Assembly: GCA_025266875.1 (NCBI GenBank)
Contig: JALLLT010000020.1
Coordinates: forward strand, 248,001-312,000
Reading direction: 5' to 3'
Length of the DNA: 64,000 nt
Source of the DNA: Fennellomyces sp. T-0311
Lineage: Eukaryota; Mucoromycota; Mucoromycetes; Mucorales; Lichtheimiaceae
A program made the position numbers and the translations under genes. Of this stretch, positions 10,628-21,238 are shown piece after piece (the first letter of the stretch is position 1; the number at the start of each line of letters is the position of its first letter). The notes under the pieces were generated by a model. The model worked only from the letters and a program-made list of their open reading frames with translations. It had not been told where the DNA came from and did no database searches.

Positions 10628-13600
10628 CCTTGATCAGTCGTACACACGAAAGAAGCGCCAAAATCGGGTGGCTTTGTGTCTGAATTTTGGTCCCAAATCG
10701 ATGGATGGTTAGAATACACTTTTTTGAGGTGATCGATTGTTCCCCACCGACTTGTATCTACAATGTATGGGGATGATATATCCATGCGATGCGCTCTGTA
10801 GACTCAACCAGTAAAAGTCGGGATAGACGATGGCCAAGTAACTCAAGTATCTGGTTTCATTCTTGTCTTTATTGTTGTCAATAATGGGATTGGAGGAACA
10901 TTTGAAATCAAAAAATGGGAACATAAAAGCAGCGTGCCAAGAGTACTTCCTTTTTTTGTTCTTTAGCCTTTGCAATGACAGAGAACCAAGCAGTAAGCTG
11001 TTCACTCCCGTGAGTAGTACGACCTTCATAACTGTATCATTAATTGGTTCAGAGCACGGGCTCACCCCCCTCGCCATACCTGGCATACGTTTCGTATGCA
11101 AGTCCTGCTGGCCAGAGCCGACTTGAGGAGTCATGTCTGACATGCTGACACGGATGACGCGTGTCCCAATCTGGTAAGTAAACACTATCAACTGTAAATT
11201 TTTTACTGAAGCCCAGACATGTGATATAGGCCCAAATCGAGTTGACAGCTCTGTTACTATTTTGTTGTCACGGTTACAGAAATGTTGTCACCCATCACAT
11301 TTCTTATTTGGAATTGCACTATTAACTATGTCCGGGCATAAAGTACCGAATTAGCTTTTATACCGATTGGTCTTATCTTTTGGACAAGTGGTCACCAACT
11401 AGTTGAAAAAGTATAAATTTTATTTGGAAGACTTTTTGACCTGCTCCAATAGGTATATGGTCGCTTCCTTGCGGTACAAATGTATAGATATAAAAGGGTA
11501 TCTGGTGCCATGTCTGAAAAAACCCCTTACGGGGAAAAAGACAGGCCGATATGGAAACGTTGCGTAAAGTTATAGAATTAGAGAGAAGAAAAACAGTGTA
11601 GATAGAATATCAATAATGTAAACGTGGGTATCACCCTAAGTGTGGTGGTGTGTACGTGCTGATGGTCCGCCTTGAAGAGCTTCTTCCGGTGCCGGTTCAT
11701 CGTCATCGTACTGCGCATCTATATGGCTCAGTCTATCAACCTTGCGGAGGACATGCAAAAGTGCGGGCCACGCCTGCTTCCATTGGTCACCAACTATGTA
11801 GACTAGGAGCTAGTGAAAAAAATAAACTTGGCTTTTTGTACCGTATAACCCAACGAGCAAAGATGCATTACATCTGTTAATGACTGACACGAATTCAATT
11901 TATTGATTAGCAGTGCTCAGGAGCATCAAAGGCACTTGAAAACAGGGATAATATACATCAGTTCTTGAAACCAAAGCGATGACGACTTGACAGCGGTAAT
12001 CAACCGGCACTTTTGAGAATTTCTGCCCGAAACCGTCTTGCAGTTGTTGGAAGCCAAGTCTTGCTGTCTTGGTAACATAATGAATCATGTGGATCCAACT
12101 ACCTTTGGTATCCCATGAATGAAGTAACACATATCGACTGCATGATGCTGTGTAGACGTATCTTCAATTCAAAGAAAACGTCGATTCACCTGATACATCA
12201 AATTCATTCGAGAGGCAGCAGCACTGGCTGGACTACTTTTGGCAAGCGATTACGGTGCTGAGGTCTAAAAAAAATTGGGATGCTCTTATCATCGTAATGA
12301 CCAAAGCACAACTTGCCCCATTTTCGTTTTATAAACTCGACGTCAAATTGGCCAAGAAGCCTTCAGCAAAGTTGGTACTTCAATTAATTAACACCATTAC
12401 AGACATGGTGCCCAATTCCCTTCGACCGCCATTCGGCAATTCCAGAAATCACAGTGCTACTTAATAGCCGCTAGCCATTACGCGTACGATCTCAATATAC
12501 AAAGAAGTTTCGACCGTGCAGTTCGCGACACAGAGCTTATAATCGATTGGGAGCCGGTCAGGGCAATTGGATACCTTCGTTTGGGTGACTTACATAGCAT
12601 ACAAGGAAGGCAATTGAAGTGTTTGAACTTGGCAATGGCTCAGAGTGCTCTCCGAAAACTATTATCCGGTATAGACCTGGCGATTAGGCAGAACACGATA
12701 TACGTTGATTCTGTTACAAAGTTTCCAGTCGAATTGTAGATGGGGTCATTTCGCCATTGCCGGACGAGTCGAAATCCAAGTATCTCGGTGTCTCTGGTGT
12801 ATGGCGAAGCAAGGTTTTCAAGCGCCTGGAACAGGTTAGTCCAGTGACGACAGCACAGAAGCAGGTGGATTGGGAGTTTGATACGTCCATACATGTTGCG
12901 TCTCACATCGAAACTCGACTGCCAACACGACAGATTGTTGCGGCTCCACTATTTGCTAGGCACGAAAAAGAACAGTTTATAAAAGTAGAATTTCTTAAAC
13001 TGGATAAGATTATATAGAGCACTGATCTTTAACTAACCTGTTTCTTGCAAACGTTGTTACAAACCATAGTATGACGACCACGATTATTTTAGTTATAAAT
13101 GTTTTCGGACAAGTGTACAGCGCATTAACCGAGCTGGTGTCAGATCAATACCAGACCAGCATCGCGATAACATTGGGGGACCTGCTTTCAGTTTGCTCAA
13201 CGTGACAACTCTGCCGAACATAGCATCGACTGACTTACCAGATGTGGTTGGCAAGGTACTACTTCTGAAGGCTGCTAAAGCTGATGGGTCGATTTACATG
13301 CATCTGCACGTCGACAAAATCGCCAAGTAAGATACTTAGAAGTTGCATCTGTATTTCCATCAAATATGCTGTCTTTGACTTGGTGGTTGCACAGCTTCAG
13401 TCCTGGACGCCATCGATATAGTGTGTCTATCTCTGTACATGTTTATGAATGTGTTCTGAATGTAGGAAACAATTTTATTGGACTTATAAAAAAGCACAGT
13501 TTTATGCTCAAATCATCACTGTGCCAAAAATTAGAAGACACAGCATTTCAAGATCTGTATAATACTGAGATATGTGGATACTACCTACTCAGCAGACATA

Positions 13601-14118
13601 CTGGACCTCGTCAAAGCGCTGATGTATCAACCGTAAGTGAAAATCTATCAAATTTTGCTAGTGAAACAATTTAATACGGCTACTTAAAAGTGTTTATACC
13701 CTAGCATGGAGATTGCTCTTTATATAATGTAAGTACCGTAAATAACTTCTAACTTTGTCAATTTACTTCTTTTTAAAAGCTTAGTTTGCTTTCTAGTAGT
13801 ATATGTTATAAGTACTCAATGGCCTCAATCTACATAGTTTTGCCAATTGTCAATGCAGCAAATTAGCAAAAAAAAGTAAAATCACTTTCAACAACCAGTA
13901 TTTCTTATAGTTGTATACATAATATAGACTATATATTATATTGGTGATAATATGGATAATAGAATACCGAAAAATATGACTTTCTTTTGAACAAATACAG
14001 TTGACCGACCGTCAATGTGATTTGATTGGCTAAAACCACGGTTAAACTGTTTTTACGAAGGCTAAATTAATTTTCCGGATTTTGGAATGTCTTTTTGTTT
14101 CAGAATAATACACTAAGT
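10628..14118. other. 3.5-kb region without a supportable gene
   Basis: Several short open frames exist: minus 10709-11191 (160 codons), plus 12255-12464, plus 12757-13017 and plus 13366-13674. None shows a recognisable domain, and neighbouring frames do not join through plausible introns into a conserved protein. The plus-strand pieces between 12.2 and 13.0 kb have protein-like composition and could be remains of a decayed gene or element, but I cannot name one. AT content rises towards 13.7-14.1 kb, just ahead of the tRNA gene. Confidence 0.4.
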
Positions 14119-14192
14119 GGTTGGTTGGTGTAGTTGGTTATCACATCTGTCTCACACACAGGAGGTCACCAGTTCGAGCCTGGTATCAATCA
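14119..14192 (+). tRNA. tRNA-Val (anticodon CAC)
   Basis: A complete 74-nt cloverleaf can be folded by eye. The acceptor arm GGTTGGT pairs with ATCAATC (two G-U pairs) with discriminator A73. The anticodon stem TCTGT/ACAGG encloses loop CTCACAC, placing CAC at positions 34-36, which reads GTG (Val). The T arm ACCAG-TTCGAGC-CTGGT is perfect. The D arm has the expected GG in its loop. Internal A box (TGGTGTAGTTGG type) and B box (GTTCGAGCC) are present. There is no intron. T-runs at 14231 and 14246 could terminate Pol III. An LTR retrotransposon begins 65 bp after its 3' end. Confidence 0.92.
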
Positions 14193-14257
14193 CGATAAAT
14201 CGCTAGGAGGTGAACTGGCGGCATTTTGCACTTTTTGTAAACCAACTTTTTTTCTTC

Positions 14258-14566
14258 TGTCGTAGCCAGAAATGGCAGGCATTCCTTTTTTGGTCTGTAC
14301 CACCGTGAACACGTAGTTGCTTCTTGTTAAGACACGATCTCTTCGAGACGTAGTCTCTGGTCAATACAACACGTAGCTCTTTTCCTGCTGAACACGTATA
14401 TCTCTATCACATATTTAGTATAACCAACTAGTTAGAAAACATATATATATCCCCCATCGTTGTAGACAATAAAGGCATCTATCAAGTCATCTTTATTCTT
14501 TTGTTTTCCTTCGCCTAATTCGCTGATCCATTGGCTTCGGTATTATCCGCCAAAAAGATTACGACA
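14258..14566 (+). repeat. 5' long terminal repeat
   Basis: 309 bp, matching the 3' copy at every position I compared. It contains an AT-rich TATA-like stretch (about 14436-14450), a possible polyadenylation signal AATAAA near 14469, and short terminal inverted repeats TGTCGTA/TACGACA. It should supply promoter and 3'-end signals for the element. Confidence 0.95.
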
Positions 14567-14586
14567 ATTGGTAGCGAAAGTTATTT

Positions 14587-15642
14587 ATGAGCGATCCCCG
14601 ATATCCGAGACAATTCCAATCACGAGCACAGTATCCCGGATTCCGACCGACAGAAACACCTCTTCTGGATCTAGACGAAACGTCAGCAACAACGAAACAG
14701 GAACTCACCTTTGATCCGCCAACAACAAGAATGGAACAAGAAGACACCACGACAGTCATTCTCAAGGCATTGACCAGACTGTTGGAAAAGCAAGACTCGA
14801 GTCCAGTTTTTCGCGCCCGCGTACATGAACCTGACACGTACAATGGCGACCGTAGCTTGGATGCTGCAACTGGCTGGATACGCATGATGGAGCGATATCT
14901 CGAGATGGCACAACTATCGAAACATCAGTGGGTTAACTATGCGGCAACATTCCTGCGTGGCGAAGCAGAGACATGGTGGCGTCAGCAAGAGATGCTAGCC
15001 GATGTGGACGAATGGATCGAATTCAAGAAGCGGTTGTTGGCCAATTTCAGTCCGCCAAATCGTTTGCAGCTGGCACGCGATCGCTTGGCCGACTTGGCAC
15101 AGAGGGATTCTGTGGCAGCGTATGTTTCCCAGTTCCAGGCAGCTTGGTCGGCAGTACCTTCCATGACGGACGAAGAAGCATTGGATCGTTTCAAGAGAGG
15201 GTTACAACCAGTAGTCCGCGTACAAGTTATGCTGCAATTTCCAAAGTCCACAGATGAGGCTATGCAGTTGGCTTTGGCTGTTGAAGCGGCACATCAACAA
15301 AGTCAGCTTCTATGGCAACAAGCACATCCATCCAACCATGCCTTTCAGCAGCCGATACAGCAATCATTCCAGCAGCAGGCTATCCCTGAGTACTTACGCT
15401 CAACTGGTGTCGCACCAATGGATCTGGATGCAATTGGCTCTCGACACAATCAGTCATGGCATGCATCGAGACAAGGCTCATCGAATGGACAACGTCGCGA
15501 TGGTCGTCGTGATCGGACTTGCTTCAATTGTGGTGGCATTGGTCACATCCAGCGAGACTGCCCATCCCCACGACGACCAAGACAAGGCAAACAGAGTTTC
15601 GGGAACCACCAGTCGGGAAAAGGTTTAGCGCGACGGGATTAA
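14587..15642 (+). CDS. retrotransposon Gag (capsid and nucleocapsid)
   Basis: 351 residues, starting 20 bp after the LTR. The central part (about residues 80-240) has the retrotransposon gag capsid pattern, with AATFLRGEAETWW and a downstream FKRGLQPVVR helix region. A Gln-rich linker follows. Near the C-terminus is one CCHC zinc knuckle (C-x2-C-x4-H-x4-C, residues 312-325, CFNCGGIGHIQRDC) in a basic Arg/Gly context, as expected for RNA packaging. Its last 124 bases overlap the pol frame. Expression of Pol is predicted to need a -1 shift just before the Gag stop at 15640-15642. Confidence 0.93.
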   Translation: MSDPRYPRQFQSRAQYPGFRPTETPLLDLDETSATTKQELTFDPPTTRMEQEDTTTVILKALTRLLEKQDSSPVFRARVHEPDTYNGDRSLDAATGWIRMMERYLEMAQLSKHQWVNYAATFLRGEAETWWRQQEMLADVDEWIEFKKRLLANFSPPNRLQLARDRLADLAQRDSVAAYVSQFQAAWSAVPSMTDEEALDRFKRGLQPVVRVQVMLQFPKSTDEAMQLALAVEAAHQQSQLLWQQAHPSNHAFQQPIQQSFQQQAIPEYLRSTGVAPMDLDAIGSRHNQSWHASRQGSSNGQRRDGRRDRTCFNCGGIGHIQRDCPSPRRPRQGKQSFGNHQSGKGLARRD

Positions 15643-18600
15643 AGGGAGTTCCGCCGCGCCGTTCACAACCATCCCTTAATATGGTTCAGCACGCACCAAC
15701 CACCGTTCCAGAAGGAGATCTGGTTGACCTGTCGGATGACTGCGAGCCTGAGGCGAAGGCCCTACAAGACACATTGGAGCAAGACAGTTCGTACTTTGAT
15801 TCATTGTTATCAATAAAAACTACCGATTTGCCACTGTACTCGATGTTGTGTGATGGTCGTCCTATTGACGTGTTGATCGACTCTGGTGCCACTGGTTCGT
15901 ACGTTAACCCTCGCCTCGCCGATTCTCTGCTATGTTGCACCGTGCCTAGACGTCAAGTGGAAACTGCTGGAGGCCATGTCATGTCCATTGATCGAAAGGC
16001 GACCCTGACACTGGATGCTCAAGGATATCACCATCAAGCCAATGCATATGTCCTTGATACCAAGTTTGATTTAATCCTTGGACGTGATTGGCTCAAGCAG
16101 ATTCAGCCCGTACCAAATTGGGAGCTCGACACATGGAAGATCAGTAAGGGTGCTCACAGTTATGTACTTCGGCCTCGCCACATGCGCCAAGGCTCTGAGC
16201 TCTCTTATCTGATATCGCACCGTCAAGTCCAGCGCTTGGAGCGCAGCAAGAGGATTGATGATGTATTTGTGTGTTTTGTCAAGGCCGAGGACGTCAAGCC
16301 TACACCATCACCGGATAGCAAGTTTCAAGAACTGGTGTCCGAGTTCAGCGATGTATTCCAGGATACGTTGCCAGGGTTGCCACCTGATAGAGGGGTCCAG
16401 CATGTCGTTGACACCGGTGATGCCGATCCTGTGTCTCGTCCACCGTACAAGATGAGCCCACTCGAGTTGGATGAATTACGACGACAGTTGAAAGAGTTAC
16501 TCGACTTAGGACTCATTCGGCCTAGTTCTTCACCTTGGGGGGCACCGGTGCTCTTTGTACGAAAAAAGGATGGCTCTCTGCGCATGTGCGTCGACTACCG
16601 CGCTACAAATCGTTTAACGCGTCGCAACAGCACGGCGTTGCCTCGCATTGATGAGTGCCTAGAGAGGCTATCCAAGGCGACACGATTCACCTCATTGGAT
16701 TTACGAAGTGGCTACCATCAAGTTCGGCTTCGACCTGAAGATGAGGACAAGACGGCGTTCAACACGCGGTATGGCCAATACTGCTGGCGAGTTCTTCCTT
16801 TTGGTTTACGCAACTCGCCTCCAGTGTTTCAAGCTATGATGAACGAGGCATTGGGTGACTGCATCGATACTTGCTGTCTACTTTACCTCGACGATCTGTT
16901 GGTCTTCAGCAAAGACGAGGAGTCACACTATCAAGATTGCCGTCGCGTGCTGGAGCGGTTGCGTGCTGCAAAACTAGTGGCGAATATCAAGAAATGCGAG
17001 TTCAACAAGGCGTCGTTAGAGTTCTGCGGCTTTGAGGTGTCGGCGCGTGGTATTCTCCCTTCCAAAAAAAAGGTGCAAGCAATTCAAGACTGGCCGGAGC
17101 CAACCAATGTTCAGGAAGTGCGCCAATTCGTGGGTTTGGCAAGCCATTTCCGACGATTCATTCGAGGGTTCAGCGCCATGGCCGCGCCACTGACCGATTT
17201 GACCAGAGGGACAGGTGTGAAGAAAAGGGCAATTACGTGGACTCCGGCGTGTCAGGATGCTTTTGAGCAAATCAAGTCCGCTATGTGCAACGCTCCTGTC
17301 CTCCAGCCACCAGATCCTGCCCTGCCCTATGTGATCGAATGCGACAGCAGTGACTACGCTGTGGGAGGTGTGCTGCTTCAAGAAGGCCCGGATGGCCAGC
17401 TGCACCCTCTTGCGTTTGAATCGAAGAAGCTCTCGGAGACCGAGAAACGATATCCAGCGCAGGAACGGGAACTTCTGGCGATTCTTACAATGCTCCGTAC
17501 TTGGCGGTGTTTCATTGAAGGCAGGCCCTATGTGGTTCGCACTGACCATCACCCGCTCAAGTATTTTCGAACTCAAAAGAAGCCAACCCCACGTTTGACC
17601 CGTTGGATTGCCGAAATCGAACTCTATGACCCGGACATCCAATACAAGCCTGGTAAAGACAATCACGTACCTGATCTGCTTTCAAGACGAGATGGCGCTG
17701 CTTGTGTTACCACGGAGCCCAGTTTGGAACCTGATTACCTTTACGCAGTCAAGAGCGTACAGGAATCAGACTGGCCAAAATTCTATGCTGTCCCCGAGGA
17801 ACAATGGCCGTCCATGTACAAAGATCTTCTGCTCAAGCACCAAGACAAGTTCGTGGTGCACGATAGTATGGTCTTTCGCAAGGTCAAAGTCGGTGATGCC
17901 ATCCAAGAGATCCGCTACGTCATGTTTGCTCGCCGTGCGGATTTGGTTGAGCAGTTTCATAACGCATTTGGCCATGCTGGGAAGACAACTGTATATGACT
18001 TGATGCGCAAGCGTTGGTGGTGGCCCGATATGCGATCTGATATTCAAGAATGGCTCGCCCTTTGTCCACAGTGCCAATTAGCCGCGAATGCAGATCGCAC
18101 CATACATCATGCGCCTATGAAACCCTTGGAAGTTCCGCCTGTTTTTTCTCGCTGGCATTTGGATTTTGTGGGGGAGCTCCCAACCACTGTCAATCATAAT
18201 CGTTGGCTGTTGGTTGCCGTCGACTATGCTACCAACTGGACCATTGCCCGTGCCATTCCCGACGCCACTGGTGAAGCTATCGCCAACTTTCTATATGAAG
18301 AAATTGTCTTGCCGTTTGGTTGCCCTGAGGAAATCTGCACGGATCGTGGTGCAAATTTCATGTCCAAGGTGCTAGCAAATTATTTGGGACGCATCAAGGT
18401 CAATCACATTTTTACATCTGCTTTTCATCCGCGCACCAACTCCAAGGTCGAACGCACAAACGGCATTCTCAAACAAATGCTGCGTAAGTATACTCAAGGC
18501 CAGATTCATCGCTGGGATCAGTTCGTCGCTCCTGCCGTTTTTGCCTGTCGTGTACGCAAGCACCGCACTACCGGGTTTAGCCCATACTTTCTGGTGTATG

Positions 18601-19124
18601 GTGTCGAACCTCGTCTTCCTGGTGATCACCTTCGGCCATTTGTAGTGCCACCTGACACTGATCAAGAAGAAGCACCCGCTATTACAGGGCGTGTCCCGGA
18701 GGTTCGTCGACTACGTAAGGCACGTCTAATTGCAGAAAACCGACTTCGAGACAATGCCGCCAAGGATAAAGCCCGCTGGGATGCTACTTTGAAGCCACAG
18801 AAGTTTGTTGTTGGAGATCATGTCTTGTTGCGACATGAAAACAAGCTGAGCCTCGAATTCAACTGGAAAGGCCCTTACAAGGTTATTGCCACAAAACCCG
18901 ACACGGACATTTACAAGCTTCAAGATCTCCAAGGCCAAGTTTATTCCTCTTGGGTGCATACTGACCGTTTACGCCCCATCTACATCGGGTCTGGTACTCT
19001 CAAGGATCCTTGGTATGACCCCACCGTTACACGTGCTGCCGAACGACGTCACTTACAAGCTGCTGGTCTACTTGCTATGTTGTTCGAGGTCGACCAACAG
19101 TTTGGAGGGGAGGTATTGTCGTAG
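15519..19124 (+). CDS. retrotransposon Pol polyprotein (protease, RT, RNase H, integrase)
   Basis: Open in the -1 frame relative to gag for 1201 codons; translation probably enters by frameshifting at 15615-15621, so the first ~33 residues of this frame are not expected alone. Numbering from 15519: aspartic protease DSGATG at about 121; reverse transcriptase with FTSLDLRSGYHQ and active-site YLDD at 456-459; RNase H starting near D609; integrase HHCC zinc finger from H814 to the cysteine pair near 849; catalytic D882, D942 and E978 (D,D-35-E); and a GPY/F module near 1118. I see no chromodomain. The stop lies 8 bases inside the 3' LTR. All catalytic residues named are present. Confidence 0.96.
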   Translation: MLQLWWHWSHPARLPIPTTTKTRQTEFREPPVGKRFSATGLKGVPPRRSQPSLNMVQHAPTTVPEGDLVDLSDDCEPEAKALQDTLEQDSSYFDSLLSIKTTDLPLYSMLCDGRPIDVLIDSGATGSYVNPRLADSLLCCTVPRRQVETAGGHVMSIDRKATLTLDAQGYHHQANAYVLDTKFDLILGRDWLKQIQPVPNWELDTWKISKGAHSYVLRPRHMRQGSELSYLISHRQVQRLERSKRIDDVFVCFVKAEDVKPTPSPDSKFQELVSEFSDVFQDTLPGLPPDRGVQHVVDTGDADPVSRPPYKMSPLELDELRRQLKELLDLGLIRPSSSPWGAPVLFVRKKDGSLRMCVDYRATNRLTRRNSTALPRIDECLERLSKATRFTSLDLRSGYHQVRLRPEDEDKTAFNTRYGQYCWRVLPFGLRNSPPVFQAMMNEALGDCIDTCCLLYLDDLLVFSKDEESHYQDCRRVLERLRAAKLVANIKKCEFNKASLEFCGFEVSARGILPSKKKVQAIQDWPEPTNVQEVRQFVGLASHFRRFIRGFSAMAAPLTDLTRGTGVKKRAITWTPACQDAFEQIKSAMCNAPVLQPPDPALPYVIECDSSDYAVGGVLLQEGPDGQLHPLAFESKKLSETEKRYPAQERELLAILTMLRTWRCFIEGRPYVVRTDHHPLKYFRTQKKPTPRLTRWIAEIELYDPDIQYKPGKDNHVPDLLSRRDGAACVTTEPSLEPDYLYAVKSVQESDWPKFYAVPEEQWPSMYKDLLLKHQDKFVVHDSMVFRKVKVGDAIQEIRYVMFARRADLVEQFHNAFGHAGKTTVYDLMRKRWWWPDMRSDIQEWLALCPQCQLAANADRTIHHAPMKPLEVPPVFSRWHLDFVGELPTTVNHNRWLLVAVDYATNWTIARAIPDATGEAIANFLYEEIVLPFGCPEEICTDRGANFMSKVLANYLGRIKVNHIFTSAFHPRTNSKVERTNGILKQMLRKYTQGQIHRWDQFVAPAVFACRVRKHRTTGFSPYFLVYGVEPRLPGDHLRPFVVPPDTDQEEAPAITGRVPEVRRLRKARLIAENRLRDNAAKDKARWDATLKPQKFVVGDHVLLRHENKLSLEFNWKGPYKVIATKPDTDIYKLQDLQGQVYSSWVHTDRLRPIYIGSGTLKDPWYDPTVTRAAERRHLQAAGLLAMLFEVDQQFGGEVLS
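15615..15659 (+). promoter_or_regulatory. programmed -1 ribosomal frameshift signal between gag and pol
   Basis: In the gag frame the codons TCG GGA AAA contain the slippery heptamer G GGA AAA (15615-15621), of the X XXY YYZ type. After a 6-base spacer a stem can form between 15628-15636 (GCGCGACGG) and 15651-15659 (CCGCCGCGC), eight pairs with one A-C mismatch and a 14-base loop. The gag stop is 18 bases after the heptamer, and the -1 frame runs on into pol without interruption. All parts and distances agree with known -1 frameshift sites. Function is inference. Confidence 0.8.
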
Positions 19125-19425
19125 CCAGAAATGGCAGGCATTCCTTTTTTGGTCTGTACCACCGTGAACACGTAGTTGCTTCTTGTTAAGACACGATCTC
19201 TTCGAGACGTAGTCTCTGGTCAATACAACACGTAGCTCTTTTCCTGCTGAACACGTATATCTCTATCACATATTTAGTATAACCAACTAGTTAGAAAACA
19301 TATATATATCCCCCATCGTTGTAGACAATAAAGGCATCTATCAAGTCATCTTTATTCTTTTGTTTTCCTTCGCCTAATTCGCTGATCCATTGGCTTCGGT
19401 ATTATCCGCCAAAAAGATTACGACA
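19117..19425 (+). repeat. 3' long terminal repeat
   Basis: 309 bp, reading the same as the 5' LTR throughout. The pol stop codon (19122-19124) falls inside its first bases. It is followed by CTTC, the putative target duplication. Confidence 0.95.
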
Positions 19426-19746
19426 CTTCAAAAAAAAATATCGTCTTTAACCTTTTTCCTGTTTGCTACTGCAGTGACATAGTTTTTTTTTTTGGCTTAT
19501 GGTGATTGCCCTCACCAGTAGAGTATTAACTTTGGTTTGCATAGACCGTGTATAAGCTGTTTTGCAAAAAAAAAAACAGAATGGATTGCTTTCTTTTTTT
19601 CCTGTAGATCATGAAAATGTTGTCAAAATAAATGAAGACGTTACTATGGCAACAATTTACCGTGGCCCGTTATACGTTGCATAACATGGGCCGGAAAAAA
19701 ATGTTTACGATATTTTTCTGAGTGCTTTCGGCTGGCCGACTGATAA
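19426..19746. other. intergenic, no gene seen
   Basis: AT-rich sequence with several poly-A and poly-T runs between the retrotransposon and the Sel1-repeat gene. It contains no open frame of note and probably includes that gene's promoter. Confidence 0.5.
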
Positions 19747-21238
19747 ATGTTAAAGAATCAGGGACAATTCCGCTTCTTATGGGCGGCACAATCAAAACCA
19801 TTTCGCCGGGTAACATTGCCGCGCAGAACTACTCTACACGCTCGCGGAATACACGTATCAGTAGCTGTAGCAAGCAAAGCGCGTCGTCGAGGTGATGCAC
19901 GCAATTCACAGCAATCAATCGGTGGAATCTTTGAACCATTTCTAGATTCAACAGTAAACAAGCAGTAAGCTTTTCTACAAAAAAGGTTCGAGGCTCCATG
20001 ACACTTACCCATTGTACACGATTAGATCAGAGGCGAAAACTGACGAATATGAAAAACTTCCTGCAAAGATCGGTGTGCAAGGTACAAGTTAGCGATCTCA
20101 CATATATCTCGAAACTGACGACTTTTGTTGTAGATATTTTACCACAGGACAGCGAGCTTCAAATGCTCATAGATAACAAGCAAGTTGGTTTGTCGATTGA
20201 GCAACAAAAACTCTTGGTGGAGGAGATATTGCAACACGTAAAGAATGACAATGCCGTTGATAGTGGCACATTGTTACGACGTATGGCTGGAAAAAAGGGT
20301 GTGTGGCCTAGAGAGGATAAGCTGACAGTCGTTTGTAGTTTCCGAAAACAAGGCGTCTGAATTGGCTGCACTTGGCAATATCGTCATTCGTACTTCTCCG
20401 TATGGTGCACCTGTTGCTTTGGAGCTTTATAGAGCGGCCATGGATGGCGGAGACGACCGAGGTAGATTTAGTTTCGCGAGCATGGTTCATCGGGGCTATC
20501 GAGGAGTACCAAAGAATGAAGAACTGGGTATCAAACTGCTATCTGAACTTGCACGTAAAGGCCTTCCGTACGCACAAATGAACCTTGCATCCATCATCAT
20601 GCGTACCCAACCAGATCAAGTTGCTTCTGCTATCAAATTGTACGAATTGGCTGCAAAAGGGGGTGTGGATAAAGCGTATGTTGAACTGGGCCGAATGTAT
20701 CGTATTGGATACGGCGTGCACCAAGACCACAAAAAGGCCATGGATTATTTCCAACGAGGCGCTCAGCAAGGTAGTGCGCGGTGTATGTTTATGCTCGGCG
20801 TATACTATTCAACGAACCAAGTGGTCACTGAAGACCAGAAAAAGGCATTCAAACATTTTCAAAAAGCCGCCATGCGAGGTAAGTTTTTTTTTGGCCAGCA
20901 TGTGGTACAAGATTTTCATTAAAAGCATCCGACCAGGTTTGCCAGAGGCGCAGTATAATGTCGGATTGCGCTTCTTGAAAGGCCACGGTGTTGAAACCAA
21001 TGCCTTCAACGCCGCTGAGTTTTTTAAAATGGCAGCAGGCCAGGGATTCCAGCTGGCACAGGCAAATCTGGCAACCATGTATCTGGAAGGTCATGGCGTG
21101 AAGAAGGATTTATCGCAGGCACGGCACTGGTACCAGGCGGCGGCAGACAAAGGTGGCAACATTGGAAAAGAGGCGCAAAAGGCGCTGGATACACTAGATG
21201 GCAAATCAGCCGACCATTCACGTTGTAGCATAATGTAA
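19747..21238 (+). CDS. Sel1-repeat (TPR-like) protein with a mitochondrial-type N-terminus
   Basis: Exons 19747-19964, 20026-20081, 20134-20298, 20339-20878 and 20937-21238 give 426 residues. The first ~55 residues are rich in Arg/Lys, Ser and Thr and lack acidic residues until about position 50, typical of a cleavable mitochondrial presequence. From about residue 150 there are at least five Sel1-like repeats (LGRMYRIGYGV, MLGVYY, NVGLRFLKGHGV, NLATMYLEGHGV), each with the A-x-x-x-Y/F-x-x-A-A-x-x-G pattern. Such repeats form helical scaffolds for protein-protein contacts. The C-terminus is CSIM, which fits a CaaX box and sits oddly with mitochondrial import. The intron 20299-20338 is only 40 nt. 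Specific partner unknown; I do not assign a yeast orthologue. Confidence 0.82.

Larger units (their letters stand above)
14258..19425 (+). mobile_element. intact Ty3/gypsy-type LTR retrotransposon
   Basis: A full element of 5168 bp with 309-bp LTRs at both ends (14258-14566 and 19117-19425), each starting TGTCGTA and ending TACGACA. The short flank CTTC is present on both sides (14254-14257 and 19426-19429), a probable 4-bp target duplication; Ty3/gypsy elements usually make 4-6 bp. A primer-binding site starting TTGGTAGCGAAAG follows the 5' LTR directly. A purine-rich tract GGAGGGGAGG (19104-19113) precedes the 3' LTR. Domain order protease, RT, RNase H, integrase is that of Ty3/gypsy (Metaviridae). 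Both ORFs are uninterrupted and the LTRs look identical, so the insertion is young and may still be active. It sits 65 bp downstream of tRNA-Val in the same orientation. Confidence 0.96.

Noticed and set aside
12255..13017. Plus-strand fragments as a decayed reverse-transcriptase gene
   Set aside because: No RT, RNase H or integrase motif could be found in any frame, so there is no basis for a call.
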